Positions 9,005 through 18,503 are shown, counted from the stretch's first letter. The stretch is 64,000 bases of DNA from Lachnospiraceae bacterium (GCA_017518185.1 JAFWWB010000004.1:62001-126000), one strand, 5' to 3'. Program-made: numbers and translations. The notes: generated from the letters alone by a model not told the origin.

Positions 9005-9033
9005 GTGACAAGCTGTACCATATATGGTATAAT
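9005..9033 (+). promoter_or_regulatory. strong extended -10 promoter for the GT2 gene at 9070
   Basis: GTGACA (9005-9010, five of six consensus bases), a 17-base spacer and TGG-TATAAT (9025-9033), a perfect -10 with the extended TGn element. It lies back to back with the promoter at 8955-8983. Confidence 0.7.
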
Positions 9034-9069
9034 TACGGTGTTTAGCTTATCACCCGGGGGAGTGCCGTT

Positions 9070-10020
9070 TTGGAAGAGCTTATTTCTGTAATAGTTCCGG
9101 TTTATAATGTAGAAGAGTTCCTGCCGGTATGCGTGGAGAGCGTGCTCCGCCAGAGCTATAAAAACCTCGAGCTCATCCTTGTGGATGACGGCTCTGCGGA
9201 TTCAAGCGGGGAACTCTGCGATGTTTATGCCGGAAAGGATGAGCGGATCCGGGTCGTGCATAAAAAGAACGGCGGGCTTTCCTCCGCCAGAAATGCAGGG
9301 CTGGACATCTGCCGCGGGCAGTATATCTTCTTTCTCGATTCCGATGACCACATCCATGAATATGCCCTGGAAAAACTGTACGGCGTAATGACCGGAAACG
9401 GCTGCGACCTGGTACTCTGCGATTTCTGTTCCTATGACCGGGGCCTTGGAAGACCCGAGCAGGGCGGCGGCGTCCGCTTCTTAAGCGGAAAGGAACTGCT
9501 GGATCAGTTCTTCGGTTTCTGGCATACCCACATCACCGTTGCCTGGAATAAGCTCTACCGCAGGGAACTCATCGCTGATACGCGTTTCCCCGAAGGCCTG
9601 CTGCATGAAGATGAAGCCGTGGTCTTCAGCCTTATCTACAAGTCGGCTAAGATAGGATGGATCAGGGAAAAGCTGTACCGCTACCGCCGCAGGGAGAGCA
9701 GCATAACGGGAAATGCATTTTCTCTAAAGAGGCTGGATATACTAAAAGCATACGAGATAAGGATCGCATTTTATAAAGAAAAAGGAGAAGCTGGTCTTCT
9801 TTCACGCGAAGAGCAGTATTATCTTTCAGCCATACTGGATAATTACGGAAAAGTAAAGCGCGAACTTCCCGGAGAAAAGAGTACAGCTGAAGATCTGAAA
9901 AAACTTTACAGGAAAAATTACAAAAGCGCCGATAAGCATTCCTGGAGCATCGCCAGACGTTTTTCCTGTTTTCTGTTTTACCTTTTTCCGGGGATGTACG
10001 GTCTGATAAAAAGAAAATGA
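9070..10020 (+). CDS. glycosyltransferase family 2
   Basis: 316 residues. The N-terminal GT-A domain has ISVIVPVYNVEEFL, the nucleotide-sugar-binding LVDDGSADSSG and the DxD region FLDSDDH, typical of GT2 enzymes of capsule and exopolysaccharide clusters. Translation most likely begins at a TTG (9070), preceded by a GGGGGAG Shine-Dalgarno. No ATG in frame lies near the conserved N-terminus, and the start codon is reached by a strong promoter at 9005-9033. It is transcribed separately from, and against, the main glycan operon. Its stop codon (TGA) touches the stop of the convergent gene at 10021. Sugar specificity cannot be assigned. Confidence 0.9.
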   Translation: MEELISVIVPVYNVEEFLPVCVESVLRQSYKNLELILVDDGSADSSGELCDVYAGKDERIRVVHKKNGGLSSARNAGLDICRGQYIFFLDSDDHIHEYALEKLYGVMTGNGCDLVLCDFCSYDRGLGRPEQGGGVRFLSGKELLDQFFGFWHTHITVAWNKLYRRELIADTRFPEGLLHEDEAVVFSLIYKSAKIGWIREKLYRYRRRESSITGNAFSLKRLDILKAYEIRIAFYKEKGEAGLLSREEQYYLSAILDNYGKVKRELPGEKSTAEDLKKLYRKNYKSADKHSWSIARRFSCFLFYLFPGMYGLIKRK

Positions 10021-11031
10021 TCAGCCGCAGAGCCTTCCCTGCTCATCCAGCTTTATCCAGTCGGGAGTATCCGGTATCGTAAGCCAGTCGCGGTCGGGAT
10101 AATACTTCGTTCCCCTGCACCAGGCTCCCGCTATTATGGAAAAAGAACTGGGCGCAGTCACCAGCACATCGGCGTAGCAGAGCTGCAGAAAACTCTTCTC
10201 CGCAGGCATATCAAGACAGAAAGTCAGCTTCCTGTCCTTTGCCCTGAACTCGCTGAAATCCTCTTCACGGCCTTCCGAAAAAAGATAATAATGTATGTTC
10301 TTATCCGCATGGAGTTCATCCAGCATATCCATGGAGTTCAGATAGTATTCAGGCTCCAGCCATCTCCGGCGCATGCTCTCGTCGCCCTGCTTTAGCCTGG
10401 AGCTCACATCCCCGCGTCTCACATGCAGCGCTATATTGAACTCATCCTTTGAGTAGATAAGTTCGTCGCTCTTTCTCTTCGGGGATCCCCAGAAGATTTC
10501 CTTTATCTCCCGGTCACCTTTTATATCATCACCCACACCGGTCCACTGTTCATATTCGTTATAAAATATGACCTTCTTTCCTTTATAGGATGCGATGATC
10601 TGTTTTATCAGCTCCCTGCTCTTTTCCGAATCCACACTGTAATAAGGAAGAAGAACTTTTTTATAACCCTGTTTCAGAAGCACTGCTGCCGCGGGAAAAC
10701 CTGCACCCAGACCGAGGATCTCCTCCCACTCCCTGTTCACCATGGGACTGTAGGCATATTCAAGTCCGAAGATCTTCGCATTCATAAGGCCGGCTCTCCA
10801 GGCTCCCAGACCATGCCCGAAGCCCGCCATGTATCCGGGCAGCTCCGTCATGTACTGCAGCTGTTCACCGCTTCCCGGCTTTTTATTCCTGTGTCTGTAG
10901 GAGGAGTAAAGAGGATAGAGCTTCTCTCTTTTTTTCGCCAGCCCGTAGGCAGTGGAATGCAGCTTTCTGTAAAGCTTTCTGAAGGGTCCGGCGTAGTCGT
11001 GCTTTTCGCTTTTCTTAAGTTTATATCCCAT
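10021..11031 (-). CDS. fucosyltransferase-like glycosyltransferase (HxRRxD motif)
   Basis: 336 residues. The motif LHVRRGDVS (202-210) resembles the donor-binding HxRRxD motif of alpha-1,2/alpha-1,6 and NodZ-like fucosyltransferases. The end of the protein (LVTAPSSFSIIAGAWCRGTKYYP) resembles the second conserved block of those families. The N-terminus is rich in Lys/Arg, suggesting membrane association. It is the last gene of the minus-strand glycan operon, four bases after the ABC flippase gene. The operon starts with GDP-fucose synthase, so GDP-fucose as donor is a reasonable inference, but the family match is by motif only. Confidence 0.65.
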   Translation of the reverse strand: MGYKLKKSEKHDYAGPFRKLYRKLHSTAYGLAKKREKLYPLYSSYRHRNKKPGSGEQLQYMTELPGYMAGFGHGLGAWRAGLMNAKIFGLEYAYSPMVNREWEEILGLGAGFPAAAVLLKQGYKKVLLPYYSVDSEKSRELIKQIIASYKGKKVIFYNEYEQWTGVGDDIKGDREIKEIFWGSPKRKSDELIYSKDEFNIALHVRRGDVSSRLKQGDESMRRRWLEPEYYLNSMDMLDELHADKNIHYYLFSEGREEDFSEFRAKDRKLTFCLDMPAEKSFLQLCYADVLVTAPSSFSIIAGAWCRGTKYYPDRDWLTIPDTPDWIKLDEQGRLCG

Positions 11032-11035
11032 AGCT

Positions 11036-12781
11036 TTACCGTTCCCTGCGTATGCTGCCCTGTTCCACGCAGTACACGCTGTCGCACTTTTCTATGGTCT
11101 GCAGCCTGTGGGCGATTATTATGAGCGTCTTCTCTCCGCGGAAACGGTTGATGGATTCCATGATAGCGGATTCCGTATCGTTATCCAATGCAGAAGTTGC
11201 TTCATCCAGGATGAGTACTTCCGGATCCTCATAGAGCGCCCTTGCTATACCTATACGCTGTCTCTGTCCGCCGGAGAGACGCACGCCTCTCTCGCCTATG
11301 CCGGTGTTGAGGCCCTCGGGAAGTGAACGCACAAAGTCGTCAAGCCTCGCATCCTTAAGACACTGCCATACCCTGTCCATATCTATCTTATCTTCGGGTA
11401 TGCCGAAAGCCACATTTTTCAATATGCTGTCATCCAGCATGAAGATGCTCTGGGGGATATAGCCGGTATTCTTAAGCCAGCTGCGGTAATTCTCCTTATC
11501 AAGTATGTCCGTGCCGTCCGCCGTGATGCTGCCGCTTTCGGGCTTTAAAAGGCCCAGCAGTATATCCACCAGCGTGCTCTTTCCCGCGCCTGAAGAACCT
11601 ACTATACCTATGCTCTTTCCTACGGGTATCGTGAGCGATGCCTTATCAAATATCATCACCTCACTGCCGGGATAATGATAGGATATCTCCTTAAGCTCTA
11701 TCTCCTTCTTCACCGGCAGCTTTTTCTCAGCGGGTTTCAGCGCGCTCATGTCCGTGGCTTCTCCCGAAGTCTCATTCTGCAGGTTATCGGAAACGCCCAT
11801 GAGGAAAGGCTCGAAATATGCGATATTGTTCAGCTGGTTGTTGATGCGGTTTGCGCAGGGCATGAGACGCACCACTGCTATTCCGAAGGCGCCCAGTATC
11901 GCCATCATCTGGGAGGTATCCCTGCCGCTCAGCATCAGTATCAGCATATACAGTACCAGCGCCGCCACACACACCGTCTCGATGAGCAGCCTGGGCACGT
12001 TGCTGTAGAGGGTATATTTCTGGACAGCATTCACATAACCGTTTCCGCAGCGTATATACTCGTTCACGAAGTACTCTTCGCGTCCGCCTGTCTTTACATC
12101 CTTGATACCGGTCACCGACTGGCTTATCCATTTAAACAATGATGCGTAATAATTCTGATTATCCTCGCCGGCCTTTTTCATAACCGGTTTGAGCACCAGT
12201 TTTATGATGAAGAGAGTCAGCAGAAGAAGGGCCGAGATCATCAGCGTCATCATGGGCTCCGCCACAAAGAGCACCACCGCAAGACAGACAAACACTATGC
12301 CTTCGGATAAAAGCTGCAGGAGCGAGAGTACCAGGGCATACATATTGTTCACGTCCGAAGTGATGCTCCGCTGTATCACCGCAGTGTCCGCATGGAGATA
12401 ATATTCGTAACTCCTACGCATGTAATTCTTCATCATACGCTCAGAGGTGCGGAACTGGTTGGTGTAGACAAAACGGTACAGTATCTTCTGCTGTATGTAT
12501 AAGTACAGGTTCTTAAGGATGAACACCGCTATCATGGACAGCATGATGACCGTGATAAAGGTCTGTGCGGAAGGGCTTCCCATCAGCGTATAAACGGGAG
12601 CCACATATTTATTCTCCGTCATAGCCTGAGGATCCATGAGCAGCGTGATGACAGGGATCACCAGGGTAACGCTTGCCGTTTCCAGCACCGCACCGAAGAG
12701 CATCATAAAAAGAAGCAGAACACAGAAGTTCTTCTGCTTTTTATCCAGCAATATATTCAGTTTACGCAGAATACTTTTCAT
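11036..12781 (-). CDS. ABC exporter, second PglK-like lipid-linked glycan flippase
   Basis: 581 residues: a six-span ABC membrane domain, then an ATPase domain with Walker A GSSGAGKST, signature LSGGQRQRIG and Walker B EVLILDEATSALD. It is a clear paralogue of the protein at 3769-5556 and shares its PglK-like features, such as LMPCANRINNQL before the ATPase domain and the start MKSILRKLNILLDKKQ. It lies inside the glycan operon between a GT52-like and a fucosyltransferase-like gene, so it is the more likely flippase for the main repeat unit. The open frame extends to 12850, but the ATG at 12781 has a GGAGAAA site and avoids a long overlap with the upstream gene. Confidence 0.88.
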   Translation of the reverse strand: MKSILRKLNILLDKKQKNFCVLLLFMMLFGAVLETASVTLVIPVITLLMDPQAMTENKYVAPVYTLMGSPSAQTFITVIMLSMIAVFILKNLYLYIQQKILYRFVYTNQFRTSERMMKNYMRRSYEYYLHADTAVIQRSITSDVNNMYALVLSLLQLLSEGIVFVCLAVVLFVAEPMMTLMISALLLLTLFIIKLVLKPVMKKAGEDNQNYYASLFKWISQSVTGIKDVKTGGREEYFVNEYIRCGNGYVNAVQKYTLYSNVPRLLIETVCVAALVLYMLILMLSGRDTSQMMAILGAFGIAVVRLMPCANRINNQLNNIAYFEPFLMGVSDNLQNETSGEATDMSALKPAEKKLPVKKEIELKEISYHYPGSEVMIFDKASLTIPVGKSIGIVGSSGAGKSTLVDILLGLLKPESGSITADGTDILDKENYRSWLKNTGYIPQSIFMLDDSILKNVAFGIPEDKIDMDRVWQCLKDARLDDFVRSLPEGLNTGIGERGVRLSGGQRQRIGIARALYEDPEVLILDEATSALDNDTESAIMESINRFRGEKTLIIIAHRLQTIEKCDSVYCVEQGSIRRER

Positions 12782-12803
12782 ATTTTTCTCCGGATGAGGG
12801 GTT

Positions 12804-13862
12804 TCAGTGCCTGTGTATGGCCGGATCTTCATACTTATCCATAAAGTCATGCCCCAGCCTTATCTTCTCATCCGCAAAATCTATGGCTCCCAGTTCGGTA
12901 TAGACCGAGACCACCTTATCGAAATGCAGGCCGTCAAAAAAATTCAGAAGCTCCATGGGCACCGTTGAGGGAAAGAGCGGGATATCCGGAAACTCTTTGG
13001 CATAGTCCAGCACATCCCTGGGATGGGGCTTGATGAACACCAGCTCCCCGTTTCCTCCGAATTCCTTCAGCTGGTCCTCCATGATACGCTTTCTGGTCTC
13101 CAGGTCGCACAGAGGGTCGCTCAGTATCAGTACCGCCTTTCTCCCGTCTTCCGCCGCATGCCTTATCTGCCCCTGCAGCTCCTCTTCATTAGACACAAAA
13201 GCCTTCAGCAGCATTTTCTTATTCTCTGCGGTCAGTCTTTCGTACAGCGGCCGTCTCGGCACTTCCTTATACTTTTTATACTTGTGCTCGATCACGGAGA
13301 TGTCGTTCACCTCCATGTCCAGGCAGTATTTTGAATAGCCGTTCTCTATATGTATCAGGTTCAATGCCGCAAACACTGCCTTTATCTCAAAGTGTCCGGC
13401 GTTGCTGATCCTTGCAAGATCCAGTGTCTTTAAGCAGTCCAGTCCGTCCTCCACCGCGTGGTAATATATATGCTTCTGACTGAGATAGAGACCTATGGGA
13501 TCCGTATCGCAGTACACATACACTTCCTTATATACACGGAAGTCCACGGGCACGAAGGGTTCCTGGAGCTTTGCGAACTTTTTCGTGAACTTTATGCGCT
13601 GCAGCATGTTGCTGACGATGTTTCCCCTGTCCGTCTTTAATTCCGCAAGCTCCGGAAAGAAAGTGTCCCGCTTCTCATCAAACTCCACCACCTCTTCAAA
13701 GAAACCAAGCGCTCTCGTCCTCTCAGCCAGCTCTCCGAAATTATTGGACATAAGGCTCAGCACAAGGGTTGCTCCCTTTCCCGGTTCCTTGAGTGCAAAT
13801 TCCTTCAGAAAGGTGATGTACACATGGTAAAAGGTATGGCACACATATATCCTGTCTTTCAT
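12804..13862 (-). CDS. GT52/polysialyltransferase-like glycosyltransferase
   Basis: 352 residues, probably a GT-B fold. It starts DRIYVCHTFYHVYITF and carries an acidic HAVEDG motif (135-140), the KPHPRD motif (278-283) and a PMELLNF segment about 20 residues later. This order is seen in lipooligosaccharide sialyltransferases (GT52) and capsule polysialyltransferases, which use CMP-linked sugars. No CMP-sialic acid genes are in the window, so the donor may be another nonulosonate or unrelated. The start overlaps the upstream GT2 stop by four bases (ATGA), indicating coupled translation. The family call is by motif and moderately sure; the sugar is unknown. Confidence 0.6.
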   Translation of the reverse strand: MKDRIYVCHTFYHVYITFLKEFALKEPGKGATLVLSLMSNNFGELAERTRALGFFEEVVEFDEKRDTFFPELAELKTDRGNIVSNMLQRIKFTKKFAKLQEPFVPVDFRVYKEVYVYCDTDPIGLYLSQKHIYYHAVEDGLDCLKTLDLARISNAGHFEIKAVFAALNLIHIENGYSKYCLDMEVNDISVIEHKYKKYKEVPRRPLYERLTAENKKMLLKAFVSNEEELQGQIRHAAEDGRKAVLILSDPLCDLETRKRIMEDQLKEFGGNGELVFIKPHPRDVLDYAKEFPDIPLFPSTVPMELLNFFDGLHFDKVVSVYTELGAIDFADEKIRLGHDFMDKYEDPAIHRH

Positions 13863-14842
13863 GCTATACCTCTTATTTTCATACTCAGTCTGTGTACTTT
13901 GCGTACACCCTTTGGTGATGCGGCAAGAAGACTCAGATAAGCCTTCTGTTTTTTATCAAGATAACGGTTCTTCTTTATCTCTTTCTTCTCGCTCTTTAAG
14001 AACCTGACCATGCGCATGTAAAATTCGTTATCACTCTTCATTTCGGATACAGGTATATGCAGCAGGAAATCCAGCAGCTGCACCAGACGGAAACGCCTGC
14101 CCTCTTCCCAGTATTCGGGGAAATCATCCCTGGCTATCCTGCAGGCCGTGAAGGCATTGTACATCATATCTTCATAGAGCTTCTGTCTGTAGCTTCCCCT
14201 TGTGGCGCTCTCTTCGCTGAGACGTATATCATAACCCACTACCGCAAGCGTGGGTACACCCGCGGAAAGCTCCGGCATCATGCGCATCAGCAGTTCAAAG
14301 TCCTCGTTCCTGCGGCCTTCCGCAAAACGGAAATTCTTTATAAATCCGCTCCTGAACAGTTTTGTGCAGAAGCTCGAATCGCCCTCATGCATTATGAGCT
14401 GGCGGAAATATTCTTCTTCTCTAAGGATCTCGGTGCTGCCGTCATCCTTTTTGGGCGCCAGCACCAGCTTCCCGTCGGGAGCGAAGTTCCTGCTCATCAG
14501 CTGGGCAAAGGGATATTCTTCATTATCGGAAAGAAAAGCCTGCAGCGTTTCATACATCCCGGGTTCTATCCAATCGTCGGCATCCACGAAGCCTATATAC
14601 TCGCCCTTCGCTTCTTCGATACCCAGGTTCCTTGCGGAGGATGCGCCGCCGTTTTCCTTTTCGATCACACGCACACGGCTGTCTTCCTTCTCATAAGCGC
14701 GGCATATAGACAGACTCTCATCCGTTGAGCCGTCATCCACCAGCAGGATCTCAAGATCCCGGCAGCTCTGCGCCAGCACACTGTCTACGCACTGTCTCAG
14801 GTATTCCTCTTTGTTGTAGACCGGTATGATTACGCTGATCAT
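13859..14842 (-). CDS. glycosyltransferase family 2
   Basis: 327 residues, GT-A fold: ISVIIPVYNKEEYL, LLVDDGSTDES, GGASSARNLGI and the DxD segment GFVDADDWI at about residues 88-96. The C-terminal part is helical and basic, as in many membrane-associated capsule GT2 enzymes. The ATG overlaps the preceding stop as TAATG, and the stop overlaps the next gene as ATGA, so it is tightly coupled on both sides within the glycan operon. Linkage and sugar are not assignable. Confidence 0.9.
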   Translation of the reverse strand: MISVIIPVYNKEEYLRQCVDSVLAQSCRDLEILLVDDGSTDESLSICRAYEKEDSRVRVIEKENGGASSARNLGIEEAKGEYIGFVDADDWIEPGMYETLQAFLSDNEEYPFAQLMSRNFAPDGKLVLAPKKDDGSTEILREEEYFRQLIMHEGDSSFCTKLFRSGFIKNFRFAEGRRNEDFELLMRMMPELSAGVPTLAVVGYDIRLSEESATRGSYRQKLYEDMMYNAFTACRIARDDFPEYWEEGRRFRLVQLLDFLLHIPVSEMKSDNEFYMRMVRFLKSEKKEIKKNRYLDKKQKAYLSLLAASPKGVRKVHRLSMKIRGIA

Positions 14843-16086
14843 TATCTCCTGTGTACAAGCCGCCCGCCCTGGGCAGGCCTTATCTCACGATCCCTGCACA
14901 TGGGCTGGAAATCCCGGCTTTCATTATCCTGCGCTGCATATGTAAAACTTCCCTTATCAAGAATCTCCCGCGCCACCCGCAGAAACTGTGCCGCCGCATT
15001 TTCAGCATTCCAGTATTTTGTTACGGTCTCATAAGCGTGCCACGCCTGCTCATGCCTGTCTTCCCTCTCCGATGCCAGCCAGAACACCATACCGGCAAAG
15101 TCCATAGCATTGGGAATGCACAGCATTCCGTTCCGGCCATGCTGTAACATATATGGGACAGCTCCGGGTTCAGGTCCCGTTACCACCAGACATCCACTGT
15201 TCATAGCTTCGTTGAGCACCGCTCCCCAGCCTTCCTTCCCATCGCTGGTAAAAAGAAAGATGTCCGCTTTCTCCATTTCGGCGCGTATCTCTCCGGGCTT
15301 CATGAAACCCGTAAAATGTACCACATCCTCAAGGCCTTTATCCTTTACCATGCGCCGGAGCTCTTCTTCCATCTCTCCGCCTCCCGCCATGGTAAGCGTA
15401 AATCCACCCTGTTCCTTCAGCTTTTCCACAAGCCCCGGAGTAAAGCGTTTATCACCGTACATAAGCTTTTCCGCCGTCTCCACCGCAAGCTCCGGATGTT
15501 TCCATGAGATCATCCTCCCCGCCCACAGAAGACGCAGCGGCTCGCCTTCCCTGCTCTTCATACCGAGCAGTTCTTCTTTATCGTAATGCTTAGTCTCGGG
15601 GAAGTATCCCCACATAAATTTCTTTTTCGGATACGCACGTATCAGATTGAAATCCGAACCCACATATGCGCCTGCGCACAGCAGATATACCGGAGATTTT
15701 CTGTACCGCGTATGATCGTGATACTTTTTCTTCAGGCCTCTCGGGGAAATGAATTTCCACTGTCCTTCCTTATATAAACGCTCGCTGTAACGGAAGGTGA
15801 GCTTCCCGGCCTGCAGCCTCGGCTCTATCTCTTCTTCCATCTCCACGCCGCCCCATATCACAACGTCACTGTCAAGTATCCGCTTTCTCGCCGCTTCAAC
15901 ATCATCCTGCCAGAGCTTCACGTAAGGATATTCCGAGATATCTGTACCCCAGCCCATACGGACACGTTCCTCTTCCATGGGCTCGGTCTGGTAAAAAACG
16001 AAGTCAACATCCTTCGATGCCGCAAAGGCATCACAGAGAGGCCTCTGGTGATGATTGAAATAATTCGATACAAAGCTGAGCTTCAT
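14842..16086 (-). CDS. glycosyltransferase family 4, tandem paralogue A
   Basis: GT-B glycosyltransferase of 414 residues. The N-terminal half starts MKLSFVSNYFNHHQRPL. The C-terminal GT4 half has RLLWAGRMISWKHPELAV, LTMAGGGEMEEEL and the DIFLFTSDGKEGWGAVLNEAMNSG block with the E-x7-E motif. The frame opens at 16092, but the ATG at 16086 is preferred: it overlaps the upstream stop as ATGA, has AGGGAG six bases upstream, and gives the same N-terminus as its paralogue (MKLVFISNY). The two adjacent genes are clearly related over their whole length, so they arose by tandem duplication. The sugar is unknown. Confidence 0.9.
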   Translation of the reverse strand: MKLSFVSNYFNHHQRPLCDAFAASKDVDFVFYQTEPMEEERVRMGWGTDISEYPYVKLWQDDVEAARKRILDSDVVIWGGVEMEEEIEPRLQAGKLTFRYSERLYKEGQWKFISPRGLKKKYHDHTRYRKSPVYLLCAGAYVGSDFNLIRAYPKKKFMWGYFPETKHYDKEELLGMKSREGEPLRLLWAGRMISWKHPELAVETAEKLMYGDKRFTPGLVEKLKEQGGFTLTMAGGGEMEEELRRMVKDKGLEDVVHFTGFMKPGEIRAEMEKADIFLFTSDGKEGWGAVLNEAMNSGCLVVTGPEPGAVPYMLQHGRNGMLCIPNAMDFAGMVFWLASEREDRHEQAWHAYETVTKYWNAENAAAQFLRVAREILDKGSFTYAAQDNESRDFQPMCRDREIRPAQGGRLVHRR

Positions 16087-17234
16087 GGCCATCTCCCTGG
16101 CATGATGAGCGGCGCCGCAGACATGGGTCCGCTCTCATAGCACAGCTGCTTTCCCGCAAGAGCCCCTTCTGCGAATTCCAGGAAGCGCTCCGAGGCATGC
16201 TCCGCATTCCATTCCTTAACTATGGTCTCACGGGCTGCTGCCGATATCCTTTCCGCAGCTTCCCGGTCTTTATTTATCCTGCTCACTGCCGCCGCGATCT
16301 TTCCGGCATTTTTCAGTGCATCCTTCTCGTAGCGGTACACTATGCCGTTCTCCCCGTCCTTTATCAGATAAGGCACGCTGCCCGCGGCAGAAGATGCCAC
16401 ACAGACACAGCCGGCATTCATCGCTTCGTTTACTACCGCGCCCCAGCCTTCCTCATAGCTGCTGGTCATAAGGTATATCCCGGCTTCCTTCATAAGCCTC
16501 CGTACCTCGGAGGGCTTGACAAAAGGAAGCAGTTCGATGCTGTCCGATAAATCGTACAGCTTGATCAGTCTTTCGACCTCTCCCCGCATCTCTCCTTCAC
16601 CGGCCATGGTAAGCTTCGTATTAAGTCCGTATTTATCACGAAGCTCCCTGACCGCCAGCACCGCGGTCTCCGGATGCTTCCATTCAAGCTGCCGTCCCGT
16701 CCAGAGTAGCTTCAGGGTATCTCTGTTCCCGTATACTTCGGTCTCATCCGTCGCCGGGAAATATCCCCATTTCAGCATCTTTCCCGGATAGGAAAAGAAC
16801 ATGGAAAAGTCGGCAGGCACATAGCCTCCCGCGCACATAAGATACACCGGCGCATTCCTGTATGCCGTATGCTCCTTCAGCTTTCGCATATATCCGCCGG
16901 GAGAGAGCGCATGCTGTCTTCCTTTTTTATACAGTCTCTCAAAGTAGCGGAAAGTAAGCTTTCCGGACTTCAGTCTTTTTTCGATAAAGCTGTGATGAGT
17001 GCCGCCGCAGATGAGTATATCGCTCTCATCCGTAAGGCTGTGGCTCAGATCCCAGTCGTCATCATATTCCCTGATGAAGGGATACTTCGCCTGCTCCCAG
17101 CCCATGCGCTTTCTTTCATCCTCCATCCTGTCGGTGGCAAGAAAGCAGAACTCTTCTCCCAGTTTTTTTTCCAGAGCCAGACAGAAGGGCAGCTGGTGAT
17201 GGGTCATGTAGTTCGAGATAAATACCAGCTTCAT
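16083..17234 (-). CDS. glycosyltransferase family 4, tandem paralogue B
   Basis: GT-B glycosyltransferase of 383 residues, paralogous to its downstream neighbour. It has MKLVFISNYMTHHQLPFC, LLWTGRQLEWKHPETAV, LTMAGEGEMRGEV and the GIYLMTSSYEEGWGAVVNEAMNAG catalytic block. It begins two bases after the upstream GT4 stop and ends in an ATGA overlap with paralogue A. It probably adds one sugar of the repeat unit, perhaps with a donor or acceptor different from that of paralogue A; this is inference from divergence only. Confidence 0.9.
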   Translation of the reverse strand: MKLVFISNYMTHHQLPFCLALEKKLGEEFCFLATDRMEDERKRMGWEQAKYPFIREYDDDWDLSHSLTDESDILICGGTHHSFIEKRLKSGKLTFRYFERLYKKGRQHALSPGGYMRKLKEHTAYRNAPVYLMCAGGYVPADFSMFFSYPGKMLKWGYFPATDETEVYGNRDTLKLLWTGRQLEWKHPETAVLAVRELRDKYGLNTKLTMAGEGEMRGEVERLIKLYDLSDSIELLPFVKPSEVRRLMKEAGIYLMTSSYEEGWGAVVNEAMNAGCVCVASSAAGSVPYLIKDGENGIVYRYEKDALKNAGKIAAAVSRINKDREAAERISAAARETIVKEWNAEHASERFLEFAEGALAGKQLCYESGPMSAAPLIMPGRWP

Positions 17235-17236
17235 CT

Positions 17237-18502
17237 TTACTTTCCGCAGATCTGGTCATAGATCCACATGAGCATCTTTATGTTTGCCTGTCTGTCAAAG
17301 GTGAGCATTGCCCGCTTTCTTCCGGCCATTGCCAGATTCGCGGCAAACTCCTCATTTTCAAATATCTTTATCACTGCTTCAGCCAGCGCCTTTTCATCTC
17401 CCGGAGGCACCAGCAGGGCTTCCTCATCCTTCTTTGCCATGGACGGGATGCCGCCGGTCTCGCAGGCCACGCAGGGCAGTCCCAGCAGCATTGCCTCACC
17501 CAGCGAGTTTGGCGAATTCTCCACAAAGGAAGGCAGTACGAAAACATCCGAATCCAGATACAGCTCCAGAAGATCCTCGGCCCTTAAGCTTCCGGTAAAC
17601 TCCACGCAGTCGCGTATCGCAGGATCCTTTGCCAGCTTATGAAGGTAACGTCCGTAGCCGCAGCGCTTCATGGCCGCCACCGGACCGCTGCCCTTCAATA
17701 TATTGTCGCCTGCGATCGTAAGGGTCGCATCGGGGAAGCGTTTCAGTATGAGAGGCATTGCCTTCAGCATGACATGGGCGCCCTTCAGAGGGATGTTGCC
17801 CTGGGTCATGACTATGTTCCTGCCGCGCTTTTCCTTATTCCACGCCTTTCCGTAAAAACAGGAGCGCAGAGTCTCGTTCAGAGAATAATAGTTACACTCC
17901 GGATTAAGACCGGAGACAAATTCCTTATCAAAAGCCGTCCTGCCGCAGACATGTTTAACCAGTTTTATGGTTTCTTCTTCGTTAGCGGCGCGGCTCTCAT
18001 ATTTTTCCTTCTGCTTTTTCAGGGAATCGCTTCTGAGCACATCCCTGAAGGTTGCCCTTTCGGTGATATTAGAAGGAAGATCCGCAAGATAGACATCAGC
18101 GCATTTCCGCATTATGCCCTGCAGATGTATCACCACACGGTCACGCCATTCGCTTACCTTAAGGCAGGCCAGGCAGTGTGGAAATTCTGTTCCGAAGATC
18201 TCGATGACATCCGGTCTGAACTCCTCGAGTATCAGTCCCAGGGAAGCCTCCAGTGCCGGATCGTATTTTTCGGGATGCGAGCTGTCCTCGGAAAAACCGA
18301 AATAATAGATACCGTCGATCTTTCCGTGCATGGGATCCTCGCTCTTAACGGGAAAGGCAAGCCCGAGGGTCATATCCTCGCTGCCGTATTCCTTAAGGGC
18401 GTCAAGGGCACCGGCTACCCAGCCCTCCTTGTTGGAGGAACGGATACCCATCTGGGCCGCCGCCTTACGCGGTATGAGATTTATGATCCACAGTACCTTC
18501 AT
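17237..18502 (-). CDS. glycosyltransferase family 4
   Basis: 421 residues, GT-B fold. The N-terminal domain (MKVLWIINLIPRKAAAQ) is followed by the GT4 C-domain with NIVMTQGNIPLKGAHVML, ATLTIAGDNILKG and the DVFVLPSFVENSPNSLGEAM block, where the conserved E-x7-E pair binds the donor nucleotide sugar. It is less close to the tandem GT4 pair downstream. It sits one base after the GT2 stop at 18504 and two bases before paralogue B, in the middle of the glycan operon. Confidence 0.9.
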   Translation of the reverse strand: MKVLWIINLIPRKAAAQMGIRSSNKEGWVAGALDALKEYGSEDMTLGLAFPVKSEDPMHGKIDGIYYFGFSEDSSHPEKYDPALEASLGLILEEFRPDVIEIFGTEFPHCLACLKVSEWRDRVVIHLQGIMRKCADVYLADLPSNITERATFRDVLRSDSLKKQKEKYESRAANEEETIKLVKHVCGRTAFDKEFVSGLNPECNYYSLNETLRSCFYGKAWNKEKRGRNIVMTQGNIPLKGAHVMLKAMPLILKRFPDATLTIAGDNILKGSGPVAAMKRCGYGRYLHKLAKDPAIRDCVEFTGSLRAEDLLELYLDSDVFVLPSFVENSPNSLGEAMLLGLPCVACETGGIPSMAKKDEEALLVPPGDEKALAEAVIKIFENEEFAANLAMAGRKRAMLTFDRQANIKMLMWIYDQICGK

Positions 18503-18503
18503 C

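Noticed and set aside
14057..14728. 223-codon plus-strand frame and similar long frames opposite the glycan genes
   Set aside because: They are mirror frames of GT genes caused by codon bias; none has an SD or recognisable motifs.
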